Shown here piece after piece: positions 9,209 to 16,940 of a stretch of DNA of 48,980 bases. A program made the translations under genes and the position numbers. Origin of the DNA: Rhodospirillales bacterium 70-18 (lineage in GTDB: Bacteria > Pseudomonadota > Alphaproteobacteria > Acetobacterales > Acetobacteraceae); the NCBI GenBank assembly GCA_001899585.1, contig MKWE01000007.1:201920-250899 (forward strand). The letters run 5' to 3'. Within the stretch, counting starts at the first letter, position 1; every line of letters starts with the position of its first letter. A model generated the notes under the pieces. The model had not been told where the DNA came from. It made no database searches and saw nothing but the letters and a program-made list of their open reading frames with translations.

Positions 9209-10006
9209 TCAGGTACCGGTCCAGGTCGGGGCACGCTTTTCCAGGAAGGCGTCGATGCCCTCCCCCGCGTCGCGCGCCAGCATGTTGCGGGTCATCACCT
9301 CGGCGGCATAGCCGTACGCCTCGTCCAGCGGCATCTCGGCCTGCCGGTAGAAGGCTTCCTTGCCGATCGCCAGCGTCAGCGGGCTTTTCGCGGCGATCGC
9401 CTCGGCCAGCGCCGCCACCTCGGCGTCCAGCGCCGCCTCGGGCACCACGCGGTTCACCAGCCCCATGTCGTAGGCGCGCGCGGCGGGCACCAGCTCGCCG
9501 GTCAGCAGCATCTCCATGGCGTGCTTGCGTCCCACCGCCCGGCTCAGCGCCACCATCGGCGTGGAGCAGAACAGTCCGATATTCACCCCCGGCGTGGCGA
9601 ACCGCGCCGTCTCCGCCGCCACCGCCAGGTCGCAACTCGCCACCAGCTGGCAGCCGGCGGCGGTGGCCACCCCGTGCACCCGCGCGATCACCGGCTTGGG
9701 CAGCCGCACGATGCGCTGCATCAGCTCGGAGCACTGCGCGAACAGCGCCGCATAGGCCGCCGCCCCCGGATTGGCGCGGATCTCGCGCAGGTCGTGCCCG
9801 GCGCAGAACGCAGGACCGGCGCCGCCGATCACCACCACGCGCACCGAGGCATCCCGCCCGATCTCCACCAGTGCCGCATCCAGCGCCGCCATCAGCCCGA
9901 CGCTCAGCGCATTGCGCGCCTGCGGCCGGTTCAGCATCAGCCACGCCACGCCCGCATGGTCGCGGCGCAGCAGCAATTCGGTGTCCGGCCTGGTCTGCAC
10001 GGTCAT
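9209..10006 (-). CDS. Crotonase-fold protein (enoyl-CoA hydratase/isomerase family) lacking the hydratase glutamates
   Basis: 265 residues, cytoplasmic. The crotonase core is clear: LNRPQARNALS, the oxyanion-hole segment FCAGHDLREI, and GVATAAGCQLVASCDLAVA. In classical enoyl-CoA hydratase the two catalytic glutamates sit in the GGGCEL and QPE segments. Here the matching positions read GCQL (Gln) and TPG (Gly), so simple hydration by the known mechanism is unlikely. The segment PGVNIGLFCSTPMVALSRAVG resembles the ECHDC3-like subgroup. Start ATG at 10004-10006 follows GGAGGAAAA. Probable first gene of an operon with the VOC protein. Confidence 0.85.
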   Translation of the reverse strand: MTVQTRPDTELLLRRDHAGVAWLMLNRPQARNALSVGLMAALDAALVEIGRDASVRVVVIGGAGPAFCAGHDLREIRANPGAAAYAALFAQCSELMQRIVRLPKPVIARVHGVATAAGCQLVASCDLAVAAETARFATPGVNIGLFCSTPMVALSRAVGRKHAMEMLLTGELVPAARAYDMGLVNRVVPEAALDAEVAALAEAIAAKSPLTLAIGKEAFYRQAEMPLDEAYGYAAEVMTRNMLARDAGEGIDAFLEKRAPTWTGT

Positions 10007-10117
10007 GGTGTTTTCCTCCGTCGCTGCATGTTCGGACTTTCCGGCCCGGCTTCCAAGCGGAAGCTGCAGCGGCCCCGCGCCCATGCTACATACCGGCCAG
10101 GACAAGGAGGCAGGCCG

Positions 10118-11176
10118 ATGCTCTTCCGCCAGATGTTCGACAGCGTCTCGTCCAGCTACAGCTACCTGATCGCCAGCCGCCGCGGCGGCGAGGCACTGAT
10201 CATCGACCCGGTGCTGGAGCGCACGGACCGCTACATCCAGCTCATTCACGAACTGGACCTCAAACTGGTCAAGGCGATCGACACCCATCTGCACGCCGAC
10301 CACATCACCGCGCTGGGGGCGCTGCGCGACCGCACCGCCTGCATCACCGTCATGGGCGAGCAGAGCGGCGTGGACTGCGTGTCCATCCGGGTGACGGACG
10401 GCGAGCGCCTGACCATCGAGGGCGTCTGCCTGGACGCCATCTACACCCCCGGCCACACCGACGACAGCTACAGCTTCGCGCTCGGCGACCGGGTGTTCAC
10501 CGGCGACACGCTGCTGATCCGCGGCACCGGCCGCACCGATTTCCAGAACGGCGACGCCCGCGCGCAATACGAGTCGATCTTCAACCGCCTGCTCAAATTG
10601 CCCGACGAAACCCTTGTCTTCCCGGCCCACGACTACAAGGGCGACACCGTCAGCACCATCGCCGAGGAGCGTGCCTGGAACCCCCGCCTGCAAGTGAAGT
10701 CGGTGGACGAGTACATCGCCCTGATGAACGGCCTGAACCTGCCCAACCCGAAAATGATGGACGTGGCGGTGCCCGCGAACATGCACCAGGGCCTGGCGCA
10801 GGAGGCGATCGCCGCGCGCGGCTGGGCATTGTCGCCGGCCGAGGCGATGGCGCTCGAACACGCGCCGCATCCCGACGCGGTGCTGGTGGATCTGCGCGAG
10901 CCGGCCGAACGCGCCCGCCACGGCATCATCGCCGGCAGCCTGCACGTGCCCTACCCCGACCTGCGCGAGAGCATCCGCCGTGGCGGCGTGCTGCATGAAC
11001 TGGCGCACGCCACCGGGCGGCGGCTGGTGTTCTACTGCGCGTTCGGCGAGCGCTCGGCGATGGCGGTACAGGCGGCGCAGGACGCCGGGCTGGCCGCCGC
11101 CTGCCACATCCAGGGCGGCATCGACGCCTGGAAGCGCGCCGGCGGCGCCGTCACCCGCGAGGCGGCCGCCGCCTGA
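10118..11176 (+). CDS. Persulfide dioxygenase (ETHE1-like)-rhodanese fusion protein
   Basis: 352 residues. The N-terminal metallo-beta-lactamase fold carries the iron-binding motif H57-x-H59-x-D61-H62 (THLHADHITALG), then PGHTDDS and the DTLLIRGTGRTDFQ segment typical of ETHE1-type persulfide dioxygenases, and FPAHDYKGD. The C-terminal rhodanese domain (about 255-345) has DLREPAERARHGIIAGS and the active loop FYCAFGERSAM with catalytic C307. Family knowledge: ETHE1 oxidises glutathione persulfide to sulfite; rhodanese moves sulfane sulfur, so the fusion can couple sulfide detoxification to sulfur transfer. Start ATG follows AAGGAGG by 7 bases. Divergent from the crotonase gene. Confidence 0.9.
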   Translation: MLFRQMFDSVSSSYSYLIASRRGGEALIIDPVLERTDRYIQLIHELDLKLVKAIDTHLHADHITALGALRDRTACITVMGEQSGVDCVSIRVTDGERLTIEGVCLDAIYTPGHTDDSYSFALGDRVFTGDTLLIRGTGRTDFQNGDARAQYESIFNRLLKLPDETLVFPAHDYKGDTVSTIAEERAWNPRLQVKSVDEYIALMNGLNLPNPKMMDVAVPANMHQGLAQEAIAARGWALSPAEAMALEHAPHPDAVLVDLREPAERARHGIIAGSLHVPYPDLRESIRRGGVLHELAHATGRRLVFYCAFGERSAMAVQAAQDAGLAAACHIQGGIDAWKRAGGAVTREAAAA

Positions 11177-11563
11177 TCAGGGGTGCTTCGCCAGCCATCC
11201 GCGCATGAAGGCGATTTCCTTCTCCTGCGCCGCCACGATCTCCCGCGCCAGCTTCTGCAACGCGGGGTCGTGCCCGTACTGCAACTCCACCTTCGCCATG
11301 TCGATCGCCCCCTGGTGGTGCGGGATCATCCCCACCACGAAGTCACGATCGGCATTGCCGGAATAGGTGATGTCCATGCCGCGCATCATCGTCGCCATCG
11401 CCGCCCGGTAGGCGGTGGTGGCGGCCGTGTCGCCGCTGGCCGCCGGTGCTTGCGTCATCCCGGGCATGCCCGGCATCGTCCCGCTCGTCTGGGCATGCGC
11501 GAGGCCGACGCCGCCTGCCGCCAGCAGGGCGGCCAGCAGCGCGCGACGCAAGGTGGTCCGCAT
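11177..11563 (-). CDS. DUF305 secreted protein, probably copper-linked
   Basis: 128 residues with a Sec signal peptide (LLAALLAAGGVGLAHAQ) and a Met-rich linker SGTMPGMPGMTQ that could bind copper. The DUF305 core is shown by FVVGMIPHHQGAIDMAKVEL, whose His pair is the family hallmark. DUF305 proteins have no settled function and often occur in metal-resistance loci. Start at the ATG at 11561-11563, 5 bases after the stop of the HMA protein, so both belong to one transcript driven by the CueR-type promoter at 11803-11833. Predicted periplasmic. Confidence 0.87.
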   Translation of the reverse strand: MRTTLRRALLAALLAAGGVGLAHAQTSGTMPGMPGMTQAPAASGDTAATTAYRAAMATMMRGMDITYSGNADRDFVVGMIPHHQGAIDMAKVELQYGHDPALQKLAREIVAAQEKEIAFMRGWLAKHP

Positions 11564-11568
11564 CGCCC

Positions 11569-11772
11569 TCACCCGGCCCGCTGTTCGGGGCTGAAGCCGG
11601 CGCCGTCGATCGCCGCCAGCAACGCCGCGTCGGCCATCGTGCTGGTGATGCGCACGTCGTGCGTCGCCAGGTCGGCCAGCACTTCGGCCGCTGGATCGGC
11701 CGCCTTCACCGCCGCGGTGATGGCGGAGACGCAGCCGCCGCAGGTCATGTCGGGAACGTGAAACAGCGCCAT
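11569..11772 (-). CDS. Heavy-metal-associated (HMA) copper chaperone-like protein
   Basis: 67 residues, a single HMA domain with the metal motif M9-T-C11-G-G-C14 near the N-terminus and a ferredoxin-like fold pattern (ITAAVKAADPAAEV, DAALLAAIDGAGF). CopZ/Atx1-like proteins carry Cu(I) in the cytoplasm to partners. Start is the ATG at 11770-11772 behind AGGAG; a longer in-frame start would enter the operator. First gene after the CueR-type promoter, followed by the DUF305 gene. No copper ATPase lies next to it within the window, which is unusual for a chaperone of this type. Confidence 0.9.
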   Translation of the reverse strand: MALFHVPDMTCGGCVSAITAAVKAADPAAEVLADLATHDVRITSTMADAALLAAIDGAGFSPEQRAG

Positions 11773-11802
11773 GGCGCTTCTCCTGTTGGAATTTCCAGCC
11801 GC

Positions 11803-11833
11803 AGCATCCACCTTGCCACCATGGCAAGGTCAA
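11803..11833 (-). promoter_or_regulatory. CueR/MerR-type operator-promoter for the HMA-DUF305 operon
   Basis: A perfect dyad with 9-base arms ACCTTGCCA and TGGCAAGGT and a 3-base centre spans 11810-11830. On the minus strand it sits between TTGACC (-35, 11828-11833) and GATGCT (-10-like, 11803-11808) with a 19-base spacer. The over-long spacer with a dyad between the boxes is the known architecture of MerR-family activated promoters, and the arms match the copper-responsive CueR class. The divergent cueR gene starts at 11845. Confidence 0.88.
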
Positions 11834-11844
11834 GCGAAACCAGC

Positions 11845-12285
11845 ATGAACATCGGCGAGGCCGCCCGCGCCTCCGGCGTATCGGCGCGAATGATCCGTCA
11901 CTACGAGCAGGTGGGCCTGATCGCCCCGCCCGCCCGCGCCGCCTCCGGCTACCGCAGCTACGGGCCGCAGGATGTGCACACGCTGCACTTCATCCGCCGC
12001 GCCCGCGACCTCGGCTTCCCGCTGGACGAGATCGGCCGGCTGCTGGCGCTGTGGCACGACCGCAACCGGCCCAGCGCCGAGGTCAAGGCGCTGGCGCTGC
12101 GCCACGTGGCCGAGTTGGACGCCAAGGCCGCCGCGCTGCAGGCGATGAGCGCCACGCTGCGCCGCCTCGCCGGCCATTGCCACGGCGACGACCGACCGGA
12201 CTGCCCGATCCTGGACGATCTGGCTCAGCCCGCGGACCAGGCCCTGCCCCGCCACGGCACCAGCGCCGGAACCGCCGCGCGGTAA
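11845..12285 (+). CDS. cueR: CueR-type copper-responsive MerR-family regulator
   Basis: 146 residues. N-terminal winged helix (MNIGEAARASGVSARMIRHY), YRSYGPQDV, then a dimerisation helix and metal loop. With the ATG at 11845 the loop Cys fall at C112 and C120 (HCHGDDRPDCPI) and a Ser falls at residue 77 (RPSAEVK), the same numbering as in E. coli CueR, where C112/C120 bind Cu(I) and S77 separates CueR from Zn/Hg sensors. This supports both the copper call and the start; the in-frame ATG at 11821 lies inside the operator. It activates the divergent HMA-DUF305 operon. Its last 61 bases overlap the 3' end of the convergent gene. Confidence 0.92.
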   Translation: MNIGEAARASGVSARMIRHYEQVGLIAPPARAASGYRSYGPQDVHTLHFIRRARDLGFPLDEIGRLLALWHDRNRPSAEVKALALRHVAELDAKAAALQAMSATLRRLAGHCHGDDRPDCPILDDLAQPADQALPRHGTSAGTAAR

Positions 12286-12830
12286 CGGGCATAGACGGTC
12301 CCGAACCGCCGCAACAGCGCCCGTTCCTCGAAGCGCAGGCCGACCAGAATATAGGCGGTGGCCAGCACGCAGGTGGCCGCCGAGCGCAAATCCCCCACCC
12401 CGGCCAGCAGCACCAGGATGCCGCCGCTGTACAGCGGGTGACGCACCCAGCCGAGCAGCCCGCGCGCCGAAAACGGCTCGTCGTCCACCACCTCCGGGCC
12501 GGCGAGTTGCGCGGTGCCCAGCAGCCGCCTCATGTCGTAGCTGCGCGAGGCCGCCCACATCACCCCCACGCCGCCCAGCCCCAGCGCCAGCCGCAGCGCC
12601 TGCACCCAGGCCGGCAGCGCCGCCGGCCCCAGCGGAGGGACGAAGGCGTGGCCCACCCACAGCACCAGCCCCAGATGCACGAGGGCGATCGCGTTCCAGG
12701 CCAGCCGCATCCCCCGCCCGAACACCCGCCGCAACGCCGCCCGCGGCGCATCGCGCGCCAGCAGCGAATGCCCCGCCCCGAAGCTCGCCCAGGCGGCGGC
12801 ATAGGCCGCCAGGCCCCATGCGGGGGTCAA
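12225..12830 (-). CDS. Integral membrane protein of the NnrU/isoprenylcysteine methyltransferase-like group
   Basis: 201 residues with about five hydrophobic helices. The C-terminal half carries LGWVRHPLYSGGIL and LRFEERALLRRFGTVYARYR, the S-adenosylmethionine-binding pattern shared by ICMT/PEMT-type membrane methyltransferases and NnrU-like proteins. A small-molecule or lipid methyltransferase role is possible but unproven. Probable start is the TTG at 12828-12830, three bases after the stop of the aldolase-like gene; no better ATG covers the first helix. The 3' end overlaps convergent cueR by 61 bases. Confidence 0.72.
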   Translation of the reverse strand: MTPAWGLAAYAAAWASFGAGHSLLARDAPRAALRRVFGRGMRLAWNAIALVHLGLVLWVGHAFVPPLGPAALPAWVQALRLALGLGGVGVMWAASRSYDMRRLLGTAQLAGPEVVDDEPFSARGLLGWVRHPLYSGGILVLLAGVGDLRSAATCVLATAYILVGLRFEERALLRRFGTVYARYRAAVPALVPWRGRAWSAG

Positions 12831-12833
12831 AAT

Positions 12834-13646
12834 CTAGTCCCGATACGACGGATCGGCGCGGTCCAGCATGCGCAGCAGCCCGGGCCACTCCTTGCGGCCA
12901 TAGACGCGGGTGGCGCCGGGGGCATAGGCGGCCTCGGACAACTCCGCCACCGCCTGCGGCAGCACACGCAGCGGCGTGTTGCAGGCCATCGCGGCGAGCT
13001 GCGCCTGGCAGGCGCGCTCCAGCCCGAACATGAAGTTGAACGTCTCCGCCATGCTCGCCCCCACAGTCAGCAACCCGTGGTTGCGCAGGATCATCACGTT
13101 CTCGCCGCCCAGGTGCCCGGCCAGCTTCTCCCGCTCCGACGGGTCGCGCTCCGGCCCGTTGAAATCGTGGTAGGCGATGCGCGAGGTGAACCGCGTCGCC
13201 GTCTGGGTCAGCGGCAGCAGCCCGCATTGCAGCGCCGAGACCGCCATGCCGGCCACCGTATGCGTGTGCATCGCCGCCATCACATCGGGCCGCGCGCGAT
13301 AGATGGCGCTGTGGATCACGAAGGCGGCCGGTTGCAGGTTGTAGTCCGGCAGCCCCTCGCCGAAGGCCGGCGCCAGCAACACCGTCCCGTCCAAGGACAC
13401 CTTCAACAGCGAGGAGGCGGTGACCTCGTGGAACAGCAGCCCATGCGCGATCACCAGGAACTGGTCCGGCGCATCGGGCACCCGCGCCGAGATATGGGTC
13501 GCGATCATGTCGGACATGCCGTAGTGGTCGCACAGCCGGTAGCATGCCGCGAGATCCACCCGCGCCCGCCACTCCGCCTCGCTCACCTGCCCGCGCAGCG
13601 AGCCGATCCGCAATTCCTGCCCCATGCCAGCGTACGACGTGTCCAT
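12834..13646 (-). CDS. Class II aldolase/adducin-family protein
   Basis: 270 residues, cytoplasmic. The family fold is shown by ACYRLCDHYGMSDMIATHIS at the start, the zinc ligands in MHTHTVAGMAV (about residues 126-136) and ILRNHGLLTVG (about residue 190), and FGLERACQAQL near the C-terminus. Members include fuculose- and ribulose-phosphate aldolases and several non-phosphorylated substrate aldolases; the substrate is unknown. Start ATG at 13644-13646. Probably co-transcribed with the membrane protein gene downstream and divergent from the amidohydrolase at 13758, suggesting shared catabolism. Confidence 0.88.
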   Translation of the reverse strand: MDTSYAGMGQELRIGSLRGQVSEAEWRARVDLAACYRLCDHYGMSDMIATHISARVPDAPDQFLVIAHGLLFHEVTASSLLKVSLDGTVLLAPAFGEGLPDYNLQPAAFVIHSAIYRARPDVMAAMHTHTVAGMAVSALQCGLLPLTQTATRFTSRIAYHDFNGPERDPSEREKLAGHLGGENVMILRNHGLLTVGASMAETFNFMFGLERACQAQLAAMACNTPLRVLPQAVAELSEAAYAPGATRVYGRKEWPGLLRMLDRADPSYRD

Positions 13647-13757
13647 CGGCCGGTCCTCGTGGTTGTTCTTGGCGGTTGTTCCCGCCGGCCAGCCTAGCGC
13701 GGCGTTTGACAGCCGGCCAGCACGGCCGAGAATGGCCGAAACGAAGGAACGCCAGCC

Positions 13758-14633
13758 ATGCCGGACCCTGGTTTCACCGTCCCCGCCCTCGCCTGCGACT
13801 GCCATATGCACATCTTCGGCGACCCCGCCCGCTACCCGCCCGCCGCCTGGCGCGCCTACGACCCGGTGGAGATGGGGCTGGACCGCTATAACGCCGAGGC
13901 CGCCCGCATGGGCTTCGGCCGCGTGGTCTTCGTCCAGCCCAGCGCCTACGGCACCGACAATGCCTGCCTGCTCGACAGCCTGCGCGCCCGCCCCGCCGAC
14001 AGCCGCGGCGTCGCGGTGATCGACGACGCGACCACCGACGCCGCGCTGGCCGAAATGGCCGCCCTCGGCGTCCGCGGCGTCCGCCTCAACCTGGTCAGCA
14101 ACGGCGAGCCGGATGGCGCGGCCGCCGCCGCGCAGTTGCAGGCCGCCGCGAAGCGGGTCGCCCCGCTGGGCTGGCACGTGCAGATCTACGCCAAACCCGA
14201 CCTGCTGGCCCTGCTGGCGCCCGCCATCCGCGCCCTGGCGGTGCCGGTGGTGGTGGACCACATGGGCGCCGGCGACGGCCTGCTCGCCGCCGCCCGCCCC
14301 GGCTTCACCGCCCTGCTGGGCCTGCTCGCGGAGGGGCGCTGCTGGGTGAAGATCTCCGGCGCCAACCGGGTCTCGGCGGCCGGCGGCGATTATGCCGATG
14401 CCCTGCCGGTGATGCGCGCCCTCATCGCCGCCAACCCCGCCCGCGCGGTCTGGGGCACCGACTGGCCGCATATCGGCCCGCACAAGGCCGGCGCGCCGGA
14501 AAAGGTCGTCTACATGCCCGTCGACAACCTGGCCCTGCTGCGTCTGCTGGGCGAGGCCGCCCCCGACACCGCCACCCGCCGCGCCATCCTGGTGGACAAC
14601 CCCGCCACTCTCTACGGCTTCCCGGCGAACTGA
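13758..14633 (+). CDS. Amidohydrolase, 2-pyrone-4,6-dicarboxylate lactonase-like
   Basis: 291 residues, metal-dependent TIM barrel of the amidohydrolase-2 group. The entry motif DCHMHIFGD (DxHxH) is at residues 14-22, VVVDHMGAG is near residue 170 and the terminal Asp motif is WGTDWPHIGP near residue 235. The same layout occurs in LigI-type lactonases and related dicarboxylate hydrolases; family members hydrolyse lactones in aromatic and sugar-acid breakdown. Substrate not identified. Divergent from the class II aldolase gene, and followed by a family 2 hairpin repeat. Confidence 0.85.
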   Translation: MPDPGFTVPALACDCHMHIFGDPARYPPAAWRAYDPVEMGLDRYNAEAARMGFGRVVFVQPSAYGTDNACLLDSLRARPADSRGVAVIDDATTDAALAEMAALGVRGVRLNLVSNGEPDGAAAAAQLQAAAKRVAPLGWHVQIYAKPDLLALLAPAIRALAVPVVVDHMGAGDGLLAAARPGFTALLGLLAEGRCWVKISGANRVSAAGGDYADALPVMRALIAANPARAVWGTDWPHIGPHKAGAPEKVVYMPVDNLALLRLLGEAAPDTATRRAILVDNPATLYGFPAN

Positions 14634-14651
14634 CACCGGCGGCCAGCAGAA

Positions 14652-14725
14652 TCACAAAGAGACGACGAGACGCCGGATAAGCCTTCTCGCGCCTTCCTTC
14701 TCTCCGCCTCACCGCCTCGTTGTGA
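14652..14725 (+). repeat. Intergenic hairpin repeat, family 2 copy 2
   Basis: Terminal arms TCACAA (14652-14657) and TTGTGA (14720-14725) pair exactly, followed inward by the imperfect stem AGAGACGACGAGACG with CGCCTCACCGCCTCG. The right arm, reverse-complemented, aligns with the left arm of copy 1 at 8210. It sits between two genes of the same orientation, directly 3' of the lactonase-like gene. Confidence 0.75.
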
Positions 14726-14764
14726 ACCCTTCCTTACCCATCCTCCCGCCCCTCCGAGCCCAGC

Positions 14765-15649
14765 ATGACCGACTTCTTTCCCGGCTTCACCCTCACCCAC
14801 CTGCCGGTCGATGGCGGCGCCATCCGCCTGCGCCATGGCGGCTCCGGCCCGCCCTTGCTGCTGCTGCACGGCAACCCGCAGACCCACGCCATGTGGCACA
14901 AGCTGGCCCCCGTGCTGGCGCGGCGCTTCACCGTGGTCTGCCCCGACCTGCGCGGCTACGGCGGCAGCCTCAAGCCCGCCGCCACCGCCGACCATGCCCC
15001 CTACGCCAAGACCCGCATGGCGCAGGACATGGTCGACGTGATGGCCCAGCTCGGCCACGCCCGCTTCCGCCTCGCCGCCCATGACCGCGGCGCCCGGGTC
15101 GCCCACCGCCTGGCGCTGGACCATCCCGAGCGGGTGGAACAGCTCGCCGTGCTCGACATCGTGCCGACCATCGAGCATTTCGAGCGTGCCGACATGGCCT
15201 TCGGCCTCGGCTACTATCACTGGTTCTGGTTCGCCCAGCCCCACCCCTTCCCCGAGGACCTGATCCACGCCGCACCCGAAGTCTGGTTCCACGCCCATAC
15301 CAACCGCGAGCCGAAGGGCCAGGGCTTCTTCGCCCCCGAAGCACTGGCCGACTACCTAGCCGCCGCGCGCGACCGCGCCACCACAATAGGTATGTGTGAG
15401 GATTATCGCGCCTCCGCATCGATCGACCTGGAGCACGACCGCGCCAGCCGCGCCGCCGGCCAGCGCATCCGGTGCCCGCTGCTGGCGCTGTGGGGCGCCA
15501 AGGGCAAGATCGGCCGCTGGTACCAGCCGCTGGAACTCTGGCGCCGCTACTGCGACAACACGCTGGACGGCGGCGAAGTGCCGTCGGGCCATTACCTGGC
15601 CGAGGAAGCGCCGGAGGCGGTGCTTGCCCGATTTGATCGGTTTTTCTGA
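14765..15649 (+). CDS. Alpha/beta hydrolase, fluoroacetate/haloacetate dehalogenase-like
   Basis: 294 residues. The catalytic triad reads as nucleophile D107 (AAHDRGARV), D131 (VLDIVPT) and H276 (SGHYLAEE). Characterised fluoroacetate dehalogenases use D110/D134/H280 with arginines 111/114 for the carboxylate and His155-Trp156 for the halide. Here R108/R111 and H152-W153 (YYHWFW) fall at the same relative spacing. HGNPQT supplies the oxyanion region and DLRGYG the family motif. Dehalogenases and epoxide hydrolases are close relatives, so activity is inferred, but the full set of specificity residues favours haloacetate. Cytoplasmic, no signal peptide. Followed by a family 1 repeat. Confidence 0.85.
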   Translation: MTDFFPGFTLTHLPVDGGAIRLRHGGSGPPLLLLHGNPQTHAMWHKLAPVLARRFTVVCPDLRGYGGSLKPAATADHAPYAKTRMAQDMVDVMAQLGHARFRLAAHDRGARVAHRLALDHPERVEQLAVLDIVPTIEHFERADMAFGLGYYHWFWFAQPHPFPEDLIHAAPEVWFHAHTNREPKGQGFFAPEALADYLAAARDRATTIGMCEDYRASASIDLEHDRASRAAGQRIRCPLLALWGAKGKIGRWYQPLELWRRYCDNTLDGGEVPSGHYLAEEAPEAVLARFDRFF

Positions 15650-15662
15650 CGAAAACGGGAAA

Positions 15663-15780
15663 GGAAGGTGTTCTTTTTTGGAAAAAAGAACCAAAAAACC
15701 TTTACTCGTTGGCGCTCGCCGCCGGGACTCCCACGGATAAAGCTTTTTGCTTCTTTTTGTTCACAAAAAGAAGACTTCCT
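15663..15780 (+). repeat. Three-hairpin intergenic repeat, family 1 copy B
   Basis: Same layout as copy A. Outer hairpins GTTCTTTTTT/AAAAAAGAAC (15670-15691) and CTTCTTTTTGT/ACAAAAAGAAG (15750-15773) are intact, while the middle stem is degenerate (TTTACTCGTTGGCGCTC against GGGACTCCCACGGATAAA). It lies directly 3' of the dehalogenase-like gene, 14 bases after its stop, and 20 bases before the next start. Confidence 0.85.
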
Positions 15781-15800
15781 ACCCCTCCCAAGGACCCCCA

Positions 15801-16910
15801 ATGCCCCCGACCCTGTTCTCTCCGCTCCGCCTCGGCGCCGCCGCCCTCTCCCATCGCGTGGTGATGGCCCCCCTCACCCGCATGCGCGCCGGCCCCTGCG
15901 GCGTGCCCGGCCCGCTGAACGCCCTCTATTACGGCCAGCGCGCTACCGAAGGCGGGCTGCTGATCGCCGAGGCCACCCCGATCAACCCGCAGGGCCATGG
16001 CCACCCCGCCGTGCCGGGCATCCATACCCGCGAGCAGGTCGCCGGCTGGCGGCTGGTCACCGAGGCCGTGCATGCCAAGGGCGGGCTGATCTTCCTGCAA
16101 TTATGGCATACCGGCCGCACCTCGCACTCCTCCCACCAGCCGGACGGCGGCGCCCCCTTCGGCCCCTCGGCGATCGCCGGCAACGCCACCGGCATGACGC
16201 TGGACTGGAAGGCCGTGCCCTATGAGGTGCCGCGCGCCATGACCGCGCTGGACATCGCCGGCACCATCGCCGCCTACGCCCAGGCCGCGCGCAACGCGGT
16301 CGCCGCCGGGTTCGACGGGGTGGAGATCCATGGCGCCAACGGCTACCTGCTGGAGCAGTTCCTGCAATCGCGCAGCAACCACCGCAGCGACGCCTATGGC
16401 GGCAGCATCGCCAACCGCGCCCGCATGCTGCTGGAAGCCACCGGGGCGGCCGTGGACGCCATCGGCGCCGGCCGCGTCGGCATCCGCCTGTCGCCCTTCG
16501 GCATCGCCAACGACAGCGGCGAGGACGAGCCGATGCCGCTCTACACCCATGTGGTGACCGAGCTGGCGAAGCTCGGGTTGGCCTATCTGCACCTGATCGA
16601 GCCGCGCGCCAGCGGCACCGGCCGCACCGACGCGGTGCGCGAGGACCAGCCGAGCGCCGCCGCCCTGTTCCGCCCGCTCTGGCCCGGCGCGCTGATCGCC
16701 GCCGGCGGGTTCGATCGTGCCGGCGCGACGGCGGCGGTGGCATCAGGCGCCGCCGACGCGGTGGCGTTCGGCCGCCACTTCATCTCCAACCCGGACCTGC
16801 CGGCCCGTCTGCGCACCGGCGCGGGCCTCACCCCGTACAACCGCCCCACCTTCTACGGCGGCGGCGCCACCGGCTACACCGACTATCCGGAGCTGGAGCT
16901 CACCTCCTAG
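15801..16910 (+). CDS. NADH:flavin oxidoreductase, Old Yellow Enzyme family alkene reductase
   Basis: 369 residues, FMN-dependent TIM barrel. OYE/NemA motifs in order: LGAAALSHRVVMAPLTRMRA, LIFLQLWHTGRTSH, FDGVEIHGANGYLLEQFL, QSRSNHRSDAYGGSIANR, and the C-terminal phosphate-binding region IAAGGFDRAG with GADAVAFGRHFISNPDLP-like sequence. The enzymes reduce activated C=C bonds, nitro compounds and nitrate esters with NAD(P)H. Start is the ATG at 15801; the upstream in-frame extension runs into the repeat element. Stand-alone gene, convergent with the Sel1 remnant. Confidence 0.92.
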   Translation: MPPTLFSPLRLGAAALSHRVVMAPLTRMRAGPCGVPGPLNALYYGQRATEGGLLIAEATPINPQGHGHPAVPGIHTREQVAGWRLVTEAVHAKGGLIFLQLWHTGRTSHSSHQPDGGAPFGPSAIAGNATGMTLDWKAVPYEVPRAMTALDIAGTIAAYAQAARNAVAAGFDGVEIHGANGYLLEQFLQSRSNHRSDAYGGSIANRARMLLEATGAAVDAIGAGRVGIRLSPFGIANDSGEDEPMPLYTHVVTELAKLGLAYLHLIEPRASGTGRTDAVREDQPSAAALFRPLWPGALIAAGGFDRAGATAAVASGAADAVAFGRHFISNPDLPARLRTGAGLTPYNRPTFYGGGATGYTDYPELELTS

Positions 16911-16922
16911 CGCCAGACGAAC

Positions 16923-16934
16923 GCTCCCGGGAGC
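16923..16934. terminator. Short perfect palindrome between convergent genes
   Basis: GCTCCCGGGAGC lies 12 bases after the OYE stop and 6 bases before the 3' end of the Sel1 remnant. It could be part of a bidirectional terminator but has no loop of its own and no T-run, so the call is weak. Confidence 0.3.
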
Positions 16935-16940
16935 AGGGCG

